A stretch of DNA of 28,195 nucleotides, taken from the IMG/VR virus record IMGVR_UViG_3300044613_001716, positions 1 to 28,195 of that record; one strand, 5' to 3'. This DNA comes from a virus. The notes under the pieces were generated by a model. The model was not told where the DNA came from and ran no database searches. It saw nothing but the letters and a program-made list of their open reading frames with translations. How positions within the stretch are numbered: the first letter of the stretch is position 1; each line of letters opens with the position of its first letter. This document shows positions 22,660-28,195 of this stretch, in pieces. The position numbers and the translations under genes are program-made.

Positions 22660-23805
22660 CTACAAGGTGTAGATAGGCTCTACTCTTGTTCCAAGTTGGA
22701 TTGATGCATTTGCTGTAAGAAGATTGATTACCTCATCTACAGCAGGGTTTGCCAAACTTGGTCTAGTGCAGTAAATATCGTATACACCTGGTTCTCTTGG
22801 TCCCAGCACAGCGAGGATGTCTGAATAGTTAACTGTAATAGTTATCTTTTCAGTTCCACGATTCAACACGGCTGCGCCAGTGAAAGTCTCGGTTTTAGAT
22901 CCTGTGTAATCAGAGACAGTCATAGAGACTACCCAAGCATTGTCGTTTAGTAAGAAATCTCCACTTACCTCATCTAAGTAAAGTACAACACTTCCACCTG
23001 TTGGCAAGACTCTTAGGTCAAATGCTGTTTCTGTATACAAGAAAGGCTTTGGTGTAATGCGACGAGCCTTAGGAACATCTGGACTAAATACACGAGCACG
23101 AGCACGGGCTTTATCTGGGTTAGAAGTTTTCAAAAATAAATCAACAGCGTATAGTCCAGTACGCAAGTCATCAATAAAATCTTGATTGTCAAGTACTGTA
23201 TAAGAAATACCTTGTCTAGAAATAGAAGTAACACGTTGAGGTAGGGCGCAAGTGTCATCGCCTTCATAAAGTTTTACAAGTTCAATAGCCAACATACGAG
23301 CAGCGTTTTTACCTGCTGTTGGAGGAGGAGTTCCGTAGGTATATGTAACCTCTACGTTTGATGGAGTCCAAGTGGCTCCAGGTGTTGCTAAAAGAGTTGA
23401 GTGCTCTACTAAATAGTATTGAGACGGGTCAATGATATTTCCATCAATATCTCTTACAGTATGAATTTTTACAACTTTACGACCACGAAGACGGATACGA
23501 GTGTTTGATGATGTTCCATCACCTAGGTAGTCATCGTCTCCATAAAGACCAGAGCCACCAATTCTTAGGTTCTTAACCTCACCTTGAATAAGAGTTGGTG
23601 AGTAAGTCATTATTGATGCACCAGCACGAAGGTATGGGTCGTAGACAGAAACATAGCGTTCTGTAACAGTTGTTGTTCCGCTGTATTTGCGGCCAGACAT
23701 TCCCCACAATAAATAGGAAGCAGTTTTTACAGCATCGTAAGCGTAGTCAGAATCAGCATATGCGCTACCTAAATCTTCTACGTTAGTCCAAAGATTACTG
23801 CTCAC
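22660..23805 (-). CDS. head-to-tail adaptor with C-terminal extension
   Basis: A 381-residue protein. The first 240 residues resemble head-to-tail adaptor proteins of actinophages: YDAVKTASYLLWGMSGRKY, TRIRLRGRKVVKIHTVRDIDG, NVEVTYTYGTPPPTAGKNAARMLAIEL, and CALPQRVTSISRQGISYTV followed by TGLYAVDLFL. The PxRVTSxxRQGxS motif is characteristic. Residues about 250-381 form an added beta domain (VVLYLDEVSGDFLLNDNAWVVSMTVSDYTGSK...EKITITVNYSDI) that I do not recognise and that adaptor proteins usually lack (from memory). The start is GTG at 23805 with AGGAG six bases upstream. It follows the terminator-like hairpin, so its expression may be lower than that of the capsid genes. Confidence 0.75.
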   Translation of the reverse strand: MSSNLWTNVEDLGSAYADSDYAYDAVKTASYLLWGMSGRKYSGTTTVTERYVSVYDPYLRAGASIMTYSPTLIQGEVKNLRIGGSGLYGDDDYLGDGTSSNTRIRLRGRKVVKIHTVRDIDGNIIDPSQYYLVEHSTLLATPGATWTPSNVEVTYTYGTPPPTAGKNAARMLAIELVKLYEGDDTCALPQRVTSISRQGISYTVLDNQDFIDDLRTGLYAVDLFLKTSNPDKARARARVFSPDVPKARRITPKPFLYTETAFDLRVLPTGGSVVLYLDEVSGDFLLNDNAWVVSMTVSDYTGSKTETFTGAAVLNRGTEKITITVNYSDILAVLGPREPGVYDIYCTRPSLANPAVDEVINLLTANASIQLGTRVEPIYTL

Positions 23806-23821
23806 TTTGTCTCCTAAATAC

Positions 23822-23875
23822 TAAAAGCGGACGACTTACCATGTGTGCTAATGACACGACTGGCACGTCGTCCGC
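23822..23875 (-). terminator. probable intrinsic terminator (partial read-through)
   Basis: GCGGACGAC at 23827-23835 and GTCGTCCGC at 23867-23875 form a perfect 9-bp GC-rich outer stem. The 31-base loop holds extra pairing (CCA with TGG, GTGT with ACAC). On the transcribed strand the stem is followed at once by TTTTAGTATTT. It lies between the putative major tail gene and the adaptor gene and would reduce, not necessarily stop, transcription of the connector and tail genes. Confidence 0.75.
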
Positions 23876-23889
23876 CCTCAGTTATCTAA

Positions 23890-24936
23890 TTACTCTGTTG
23901 GGTTTTCTGACGATGCGATAATAAAGTCAACAGCAGCATCAGCGTTGTAATCTGAGTTACCAGGAACGTTGTATGTTGTTGTTGAGCCTTGTGAGGCAAA
24001 GTCTGTAACCGCTGTGTATCCACGTTGACGAACCGCTGAGCCCACAGGGGATACAGCAGCACTAGCAACGTTTGTAGCAACCTTTGCGTAAGAGAAGGTT
24101 GTGTTGCTTCCAACAGTGGTAATTGTGTAAGTACCATTGAATGTGGCATCAACACCTGCTACAACAACGCTCTGACCTGCTTCAAAGCCGTGGGCTGAAG
24201 CAGTAGTTATTGTTGCTACGTTAGATGTAAGAGACTTGTTGTTTACTACGGCTGATAGGTTGTCGTACCACTCGTAGAAGCCCTTTAGACCTGTTGGTGC
24301 CCATGATGCACGAGCGTATGAGTATGGACGCTCTGTTGCGATTGGGAACTCCCAACGGCCATCTAGACCTGTGTCAAAGTTTTCGTTTCCTAAACCATAA
24401 CCTTCAAATGTGTTAGCAAGTAAACCGTTTTCAATTACGCGGTCACCTGATTGACGCAATTTTGCGTATGGGAATACCCAGTAGAAGTATGGATTTGTTG
24501 TTGCACGCTTTCCATCCTTTACTGCGAATGACCAAACTTCAATAGCAACGCCGTTTCCAGCAGGATCGTCTCCTACGGCTGGCGCGGCCCAACCGATGCT
24601 TTCGTTGTCTGGTGAAGCAAAAGTTCCAAAATTCTTACGAAGTAACAAACCACCTGATAGTAGTGCTGTTAGTTCTGGGTCTGGTTCGCAAATTGCGAGT
24701 TCCATTGTGATGCGCTTTAGAGTGTCTGGGGCTTTGTAAGAAACACAGACTGTACCGTCTGCTGACTTTTCTACAATTTCATCGCCTTCTTCGTACTCTG
24801 GTGTGAATGAAGCGCGGAGGAACGCCGAGGTTGTATAACTATCACCTGGTTCGGTGAGTAAGTTGCCTGAGGCGTCCAGTCTGGTGACTCGGATCGCCAC
24901 ACCTTGGACGCTTGCCGCGTAGTCCTGAGTGGCCAT
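23890..24936 (-). CDS. putative major tail protein
   Basis: A 348-residue protein. The N-terminal 225 residues (DYAASVQGVAIRVTRLDASG, FTPEYEEGDEIVEKSADGTVCVSYKAPDTLKRITMELAICEPDPELTALLSGG) look like the tube protein of an actinobacterial siphophage, where a beta barrel packs into hexamers. No other gene in the window has this character, and the usual site next to the tail chaperones is empty. Residues 231-299 are a beta module shared with two tail-tip proteins, likely displayed on the tube surface; the end (about 300-348) returns to the tube domain or a tail. The ATG has AAAGGAG upstream, consistent with high expression. A virion structural role is firm; major tail is likely. Confidence 0.65.
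   Translation of the reverse strand: MATQDYAASVQGVAIRVTRLDASGNLLTEPGDSYTTSAFLRASFTPEYEEGDEIVEKSADGTVCVSYKAPDTLKRITMELAICEPDPELTALLSGGLLLRKNFGTFASPDNESIGWAAPAVGDDPAGNGVAIEVWSFAVKDGKRATTNPYFYWVFPYAKLRQSGDRVIENGLLANTFEGYGLGNENFDTGLDGRWEFPIATERPYSYARASWAPTGLKGFYEWYDNLSAVVNNKSLTSNVATITTASAHGFEAGQSVVVAGVDATFNGTYTITTVGSNTTFSYAKVATNVASAAVSPVGSAVRQRGYTAVTDFASQGSTTTYNVPGNSDYNADAAVDFIIASSENPTE
24040..24246 (-). repeat. FCCH-like beta module in major tail gene
   Basis: Residues 231-299 read NNKSLTSNVATITTASAHG, then a VVVAGVDATFNGTYTITT strand pair, FSYAKVATNVASAA. It is the copy closest in sequence to modules 3 and 5 of the gp37-like gene (shared NK-L-x-SN-x-x-T-x-TT, AH-x-x, FNGTY, FTY/FSY, NVAS). Confidence 0.8.
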
Positions 24937-24974
24937 ACTGATTTCTCCTTTAGTCGGTCTTACTTGTTCTTATT

Positions 24975-25850
24975 TTACGCTGTTAAATCTACTCTGATTG
25001 CTAAGTGAATAGAGGTGTCAAAGTAAACCGCCGCTGGGCGAATTGCTTTAAGGTTCATATCATTCTGATTTCCCGACACGTTGTATCCCTGTGCCAGTGT
25101 GTCAGTGACGACATCGATATCACCAAGGATAACCTTGACAGTACCAGTGGCGTACATCCATTTGTTTGTAGATGTTGGCGTCTCTGTATCACCAGCAGCG
25201 TCAGTTGGACCTGCACCTGTGTAACTAGAACCAACAATTACGGGCGTTCCGCTTATTGTTTGAAGGTGGTCTTTACCTTCACTATGTATAAGCAACTGAG
25301 CGTCGCTTGCGAGTAACGCAGCAACGTCACGAGTCATGTGAATAACGCCTTGTTCTCCAGAAGGAGATGCTGAGCCAATTTGGAAATCAAGAAGAGCCAG
25401 TGCTCGACGAGGAGACAGTGCAGTGCCTGAGTTTAGAATCGATGCTTCTGGGCTAACTAGTGCTCTGTTAGTGTGAGTCTCGCCAATGCGGACTCCACCT
25501 TCCCAAAGTTCTTTTTCAATTGCGTGCTGTGTAATTCCCTCTAACTGATTCTTAATTCTTTCAATTGGGTCAACGCCAAGTAATCCTAGGGTTGAGCGGT
25601 AATCTTCGACTTCAATAAAAAATGGTTTAATCTCGTCATAACGAGTAGGGGTTGCATTAGTTGCAACAGTAATAAGTGTCGTGTCTGTGTCGTCAATATT
25701 TTTTGCAGAGTAATACTGAGTGGTCCACTCTTGTGAAAAGCCACGAATCCATTGATCCTCTTTAGGACCTGCTTCTGGCTTTGCGACAGAGAGTAGCCCG
25801 TACTGTGAAGGCATATGCTTCGGTGCTTCAAAAACTCCCGTAAAGGCCAT
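24975..25850 (-). CDS. second capsid-like protein (possible pentamer subunit)
   Basis: A 291-residue soluble protein with mixed helices and strands: PIERIKNQLEGITQHAIEKELWEGG, ALSPRRALALLDFQIGSASPSGEQGVIHMTRDVAALLASD, then ISGTPVIVGSSYTGAGP and a strand-rich end (VKVILGDIDVVTDTLAQGYN, AVYFDTSIHLAIRVDL). The HMTRDVAALLAS...GTPVIVGSSYTG pattern recalls HK97-fold capsid subunits annotated in some actinophages as the pentamer form next to a separate hexamer protein. Its position right after the large capsid gene fits. An alternative is another virion protein of the head. Its own hairpin leader lies at 25902-25927, and the ribosome site is weak. Confidence 0.55.
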   Translation of the reverse strand: MAFTGVFEAPKHMPSQYGLLSVAKPEAGPKEDQWIRGFSQEWTTQYYSAKNIDDTDTTLITVATNATPTRYDEIKPFFIEVEDYRSTLGLLGVDPIERIKNQLEGITQHAIEKELWEGGVRIGETHTNRALVSPEASILNSGTALSPRRALALLDFQIGSASPSGEQGVIHMTRDVAALLASDAQLLIHSEGKDHLQTISGTPVIVGSSYTGAGPTDAAGDTETPTSTNKWMYATGTVKVILGDIDVVTDTLAQGYNVSGNQNDMNLKAIRPAAVYFDTSIHLAIRVDLTA

Positions 25851-25901
25851 CTTTACTCTACTTTCTAACTTAAAAGTTAATTTAGTTACTTATTCTGTAT
25901 C

Positions 25902-25927
25902 GGGAGCGCCCATTGCTGAGCGCTCCC
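25902..25927 (-). promoter_or_regulatory. strong hairpin with GCAA tetraloop after capsid gene
   Basis: On the transcribed strand an 11-bp stem (GGGAGCGC pairing with GCGCTCCC, then U-G, C-G, A-U) closes a GCAA tetraloop of the stable GNRA class. No U-run follows (GATACAGAATAAG), so it is not a standard intrinsic terminator. An mRNA stabiliser, a processing site or a binding element is more likely. It lies in the 110-base gap between the two capsid-like genes. Confidence 0.65.
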
Positions 25928-25960
25928 TCTACAAGATTTACTTCTAGTACTGGGTACGGC

Positions 25961-28075
25961 TTAGTACTCAATAGCAGCAGCAGTTGCTCCACCAGTTGTA
26001 TCGCGGAGGGCAGCAGCCACACCGTTGATAGAAATGGTTGAAGTAATTGCTAGTGCTTCTACGCCAACGAATGCGATACCTTCAAAGGTTTCAACAAACA
26101 TCTTGTAATCGTTAGTTCCAACAAGGGTAGAATCACGGATGATTCCTAGATCCAAAGTACCGCCATCAAGGAACAAGAATGAACCTTCTGCGAATAGGTA
26201 CCAAGTGAATGAATCTGCGAACTCGTTTAGAGCAGCGGACGATGATTGTGCGCCAAACACGTTCTGATCTAGTGAAGCACTTAGTGTGACTCCACGAGAA
26301 GCAACGTATCCGTCGATTTCTGCGTATGCGTTGAGAGTTGAATCTCCTGGCATTGCCAAAGCAAGGTCAGCAGCCATCGCGTCCTTAACCCATGCTGGGA
26401 TAATCGCACGAAGTGGTGCATCAGCCTCTAGGCGATGACGTGAACGGTAAGCAGCAGAAGCGCGACCTAGTTGTACTAGGAAGTCACGACCAAATCCGAT
26501 TAGGGAAGTAGTTGTAACTGCTGTTGAAGCAGTACCAATCTTTGAAAGAAGGTTTTGCTCTGCTTCACGAGCGTGCTGAATCAGACCCAACTCGTTGTGA
26601 CGAGCGATGAGTTCTGGATAAGCACGAGTCATCAAGTTACCGAACTGTAGTTGCAAAGTTACTGCGTCTGTTGCGACGGTTTGCTCTGCTGCTGCTGAAA
26701 CGGTGAGGCTTGCTTTAACATCGGTACCAGGTGCTGTATCAACTGCGTTTGTCCACACGCCAACTGCGTTTCCGTATGAGGAAAGCACTGGTGGTGTTAC
26801 GAAGCGAATACCGCCGCGATCAGCCTGGAAACGAGGAAGAGCATCACGTACTGGACGTGCTGTTGTTCCAAGTCCAAAAATGTCGTATTTGGTCTCGAAT
26901 GGTGCTGCGTGTCCACCTGAAGCAACAAGTGCTTCTGGGCTTGTCACAGCGTTGATTTTTGCCCAGTTTGATTCAGCATCTTGTGTAAGAGTGCGGTCTT
27001 CTGGGAATGAAGTGGTTACAGAAGCAACAATGTGTTGTTCTCCATCTCCACCGTTTACACGGCGTAGGCCATGTAGACGCTTTGCCATTGCTTCAGCAAC
27101 AGCGCTCATATCTGTTAATGGGCTTCCAGCCGTATATCCTGGAATATCTGCACCCGCTGTGATTGCCACAGGAGCGGCAGATGTCCGAGATGTTGGACGG
27201 CGGTCAGCCGGGACCTCAATGTTGAGGTTGTCTGCATTTGCAGCGGCGGTCACGGGTGCCTCCATATTTTCTTGAACCAAGGTTGGTTCACTTGCTTGGG
27301 TTGATGTTTCTTGAATAGATGCTTCTGCACCTTCAACAGTTTCAACAGATGCTTCTGCTGACACTGGAGCATCTACAACAGTCTCTGCAACTGCTTCGGC
27401 AACTGGTGCCTCTGCTGATGCAACTTCTGCTGTTGGTGCCTCTTCTGTTGCTGCTGGTGCTACTGATTCTTCAGCAGCGGCAACAACTGGTTCTTCTACA
27501 ACAGCAACTGGTGCTGGTGTTTCAATTTGTGATTCAGTTGAGAACTCTGTGTTCTTTCCCGCTTCGGTAGACGCTTCGGTCATGGTTTTTTCCTCTTTCT
27601 TTTTCTCGTCCTCTTCCATATCAGAAGGAGTTTCTTTTTCAGGAGCGACAGGCATCTCTGCTGCCTCATCCATCTTTTTCTCCTCTTCCATTGGAGCAGG
27701 AGTGTCAGAAACAGGTGCTTCTTCAGCAGGTGCTTCTTCTGTCATTGGAGCAACTGGTGCTTCCTCTGCCATTGGAGCCTCTTCTGTTTTTGCTTCCATG
27801 TTTTCTTCCTCTTTTTCGCCGTCTTGTCCGTAAACGCGGGAGGCGGCCTCAGTGGCTCGCTGAGCGAGTTCTATGGCTGCGGCCTCGCGGCGCTTGACTT
27901 CGTTTCTAACTCCATCGAGCATATCGGCAAGTGACGTCATCGCGTCGACTGTTTGCGGGGTAGGATCTTCTTTCTCAACCAATTCAAATTGCTTCAAGAT
28001 TGAACTCTGAAGTTCGACAACTTGATCGTCGCCTAACTCTGCGAGTTGATCCATCTGTTCTTTAATTTGGTCCAC
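25961..28075 (-). CDS. major capsid protein fused to acidic scaffold-like domain
   Basis: A 704-residue protein. Residues 1-85 are helical (EQMDQLAELGDDQVVELQSSILKQ...), like a scaffold. Residues 90-280 are a low-complexity stretch rich in Glu, Ala, Pro and Val. About 300-704 has the features of an HK97-type capsid protein: LHGLRRVNGGDG, a GNLMTRAYPELIARHNELGLIQHAREAEQNLLSKIG helix, RAIIPAWVKDAM, FLFLDGGTLDLGIIRDSTLVGTNDYKMFVETFEGIAF. HK97-type phages often use an N-terminal delta domain or a separate scaffold; this delta-like part is unusually long. The start is GTG at 28075 with GAGGAAGG upstream; in-frame stops lie just beyond. Two internal ATGs (27799, 27583) have Shine-Dalgarno-like sites. 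Confidence 0.78.
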   Translation of the reverse strand: MDQIKEQMDQLAELGDDQVVELQSSILKQFELVEKEDPTPQTVDAMTSLADMLDGVRNEVKRREAAAIELAQRATEAASRVYGQDGEKEEENMEAKTEEAPMAEEAPVAPMTEEAPAEEAPVSDTPAPMEEEKKMDEAAEMPVAPEKETPSDMEEDEKKKEEKTMTEASTEAGKNTEFSTESQIETPAPVAVVEEPVVAAAEESVAPAATEEAPTAEVASAEAPVAEAVAETVVDAPVSAEASVETVEGAEASIQETSTQASEPTLVQENMEAPVTAAANADNLNIEVPADRRPTSRTSAAPVAITAGADIPGYTAGSPLTDMSAVAEAMAKRLHGLRRVNGGDGEQHIVASVTTSFPEDRTLTQDAESNWAKINAVTSPEALVASGGHAAPFETKYDIFGLGTTARPVRDALPRFQADRGGIRFVTPPVLSSYGNAVGVWTNAVDTAPGTDVKASLTVSAAAEQTVATDAVTLQLQFGNLMTRAYPELIARHNELGLIQHAREAEQNLLSKIGTASTAVTTTSLIGFGRDFLVQLGRASAAYRSRHRLEADAPLRAIIPAWVKDAMAADLALAMPGDSTLNAYAEIDGYVASRGVTLSASLDQNVFGAQSSSAALNEFADSFTWYLFAEGSFLFLDGGTLDLGIIRDSTLVGTNDYKMFVETFEGIAFVGVEALAITSTISINGVAAALRDTTGGATAAAIEY
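27235..27805 (-). repeat. acidic EAPxAEE low-complexity coding tract
   Basis: About residues 90-280 of the capsid fusion consist of short degenerate repeats such as EEAPVA, EEAPAEEAPVS, AEAPVAEAVAE and VETVEGAEAS. The plus strand shows matching CTTCTTC-, GGTGCTTC- and CAACTG-rich runs. The region has no predicted fold and separates the scaffold-like N-terminus from the capsid domain. Confidence 0.8.
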
Positions 28076-28101
28076 GAACTGTCCTTCCTCTGGCCAGTCA
28101 C

Positions 28102-28120
28102 GATAGGTCTATTACCTATC
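28102..28120 (-). promoter_or_regulatory. hairpin in capsid gene leader
   Basis: GATAGGT and ACCTATC form a perfect 7-bp stem with a 5-base loop, 26 bases upstream of the capsid start codon and just before its ribosome site. No U-run follows. It may influence capsid mRNA stability or mark an operator. Confidence 0.45.
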
Positions 28121-28127
28121 TCGCTAA

Positions 28128-28195
28128 TCAATCGAGGCCGAGGGACTCCGAAACGCTGTGTAGATAGCGTGGAGGCACTCCACCTAATACTGAAT
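28128..28195 (-). CDS. 3' end of upstream gene (partial)
   Basis: One frame reads SVLGGVPPRYLHSVSESLGLD and stops at 28128-28130. The composition looks like a real protein C-terminus, and the stop leaves a normal 52-base gap before the capsid start. It would be the gene before the capsid gene, usually a protease, scaffold or portal; too little is visible to decide. A second frame is also open here but has an unlikely composition. Confidence 0.45.
   Translation of the reverse strand, partial: SVLGGVPPRYLHSVSESLGLD

Noticed and set aside
26703-27275. 190-residue open frame on the plus strand inside the capsid gene
   Set aside because: It is antisense to a well-supported capsid coding region, has no ribosome site or neighbours on its strand, and its composition is the reverse reading of biased capsid codons.
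27549-27897. Plus-strand Ser/Phe- and Leu/Gln-rich open frames opposite the acidic arm
   Set aside because: They are produced by low-complexity GAA/GCA/CCA codons read backwards; homopolymer-like Leu-Gln or Ser-Phe proteins are not credible.
28153-28183. Inverted repeats ACGCT/AGCGT and GTGGAG/CTCCAC near the right edge
   Set aside because: They lie within the likely coding end of the upstream gene and are short, so chance or codon constraint is sufficient explanation.

Overview
The window is a 28 kb piece of a tailed double-stranded DNA phage (Caudoviricetes, siphovirus type). Every supported gene lies on the minus strand, so the region is read from the right end (28195) to the left end (1). 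The tail genes and short accessory proteins resemble those of phages of Actinobacteria. The sequence looks AT-rich (an impression, not a computed value), which suggests a low-GC actinobacterial host such as a freshwater lineage rather than Mycobacterium or Streptomyces. The host is an inference. No integrase, repressor, tRNA, CRISPR array or insertion sequence was seen, and no gap exceeds about 120 bases.

Right part, 28195 to about 20950: head and connector genes. The order is the last codons of an upstream gene (possibly a portal or protease), a large capsid protein fused to an acidic scaffold-like N-terminus, a second capsid-like protein, a putative major tail protein, a head-to-tail adaptor with an extra C-terminal domain, a putative tail terminator, a gp10-like neck protein, and a tail assembly chaperone pair joined by a probable -1 frameshift. 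Strong RNA hairpins follow the capsid gene and the major tail gene; the second has a U-rich tail like an intrinsic terminator. Terminase and most or all of the portal gene must lie beyond the right end.

Middle part, about 20930 to 9470: tail genes. These are a 1028-residue tape measure protein, a Dit-like minor tail protein, a gp37-like minor tail protein, a fibre-like protein with ITAGSL-type repeats, a 1138-residue Ser/Thr-rich fibre with fibronectin-III-like domains and a tandem WDNDSW motif, and a 62-residue helical protein. One small beta module recurs seven times across three virion proteins: once in the major tail protein, once in the Dit-like protein and five times in the gp37-like protein.

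Left part, about 9420 to 1: three small proteins of unknown role, then a replication and recombination operon with overlapping or nearly touching genes. It holds a family A DNA polymerase with 3'-5' exonuclease, a RuvC-like resolvase, a SNF2 helicase, a Cas4-like Fe-S nuclease, a Sak4-like RecA ATPase and a putative ssDNA-binding protein with an Ala-Pro tail. After a 13-bp inverted repeat come a putative GT-B glycosyltransferase, two unknown small proteins and a DUF6378-like protein. No lysis gene (endolysin or holin) was recognised in the window.
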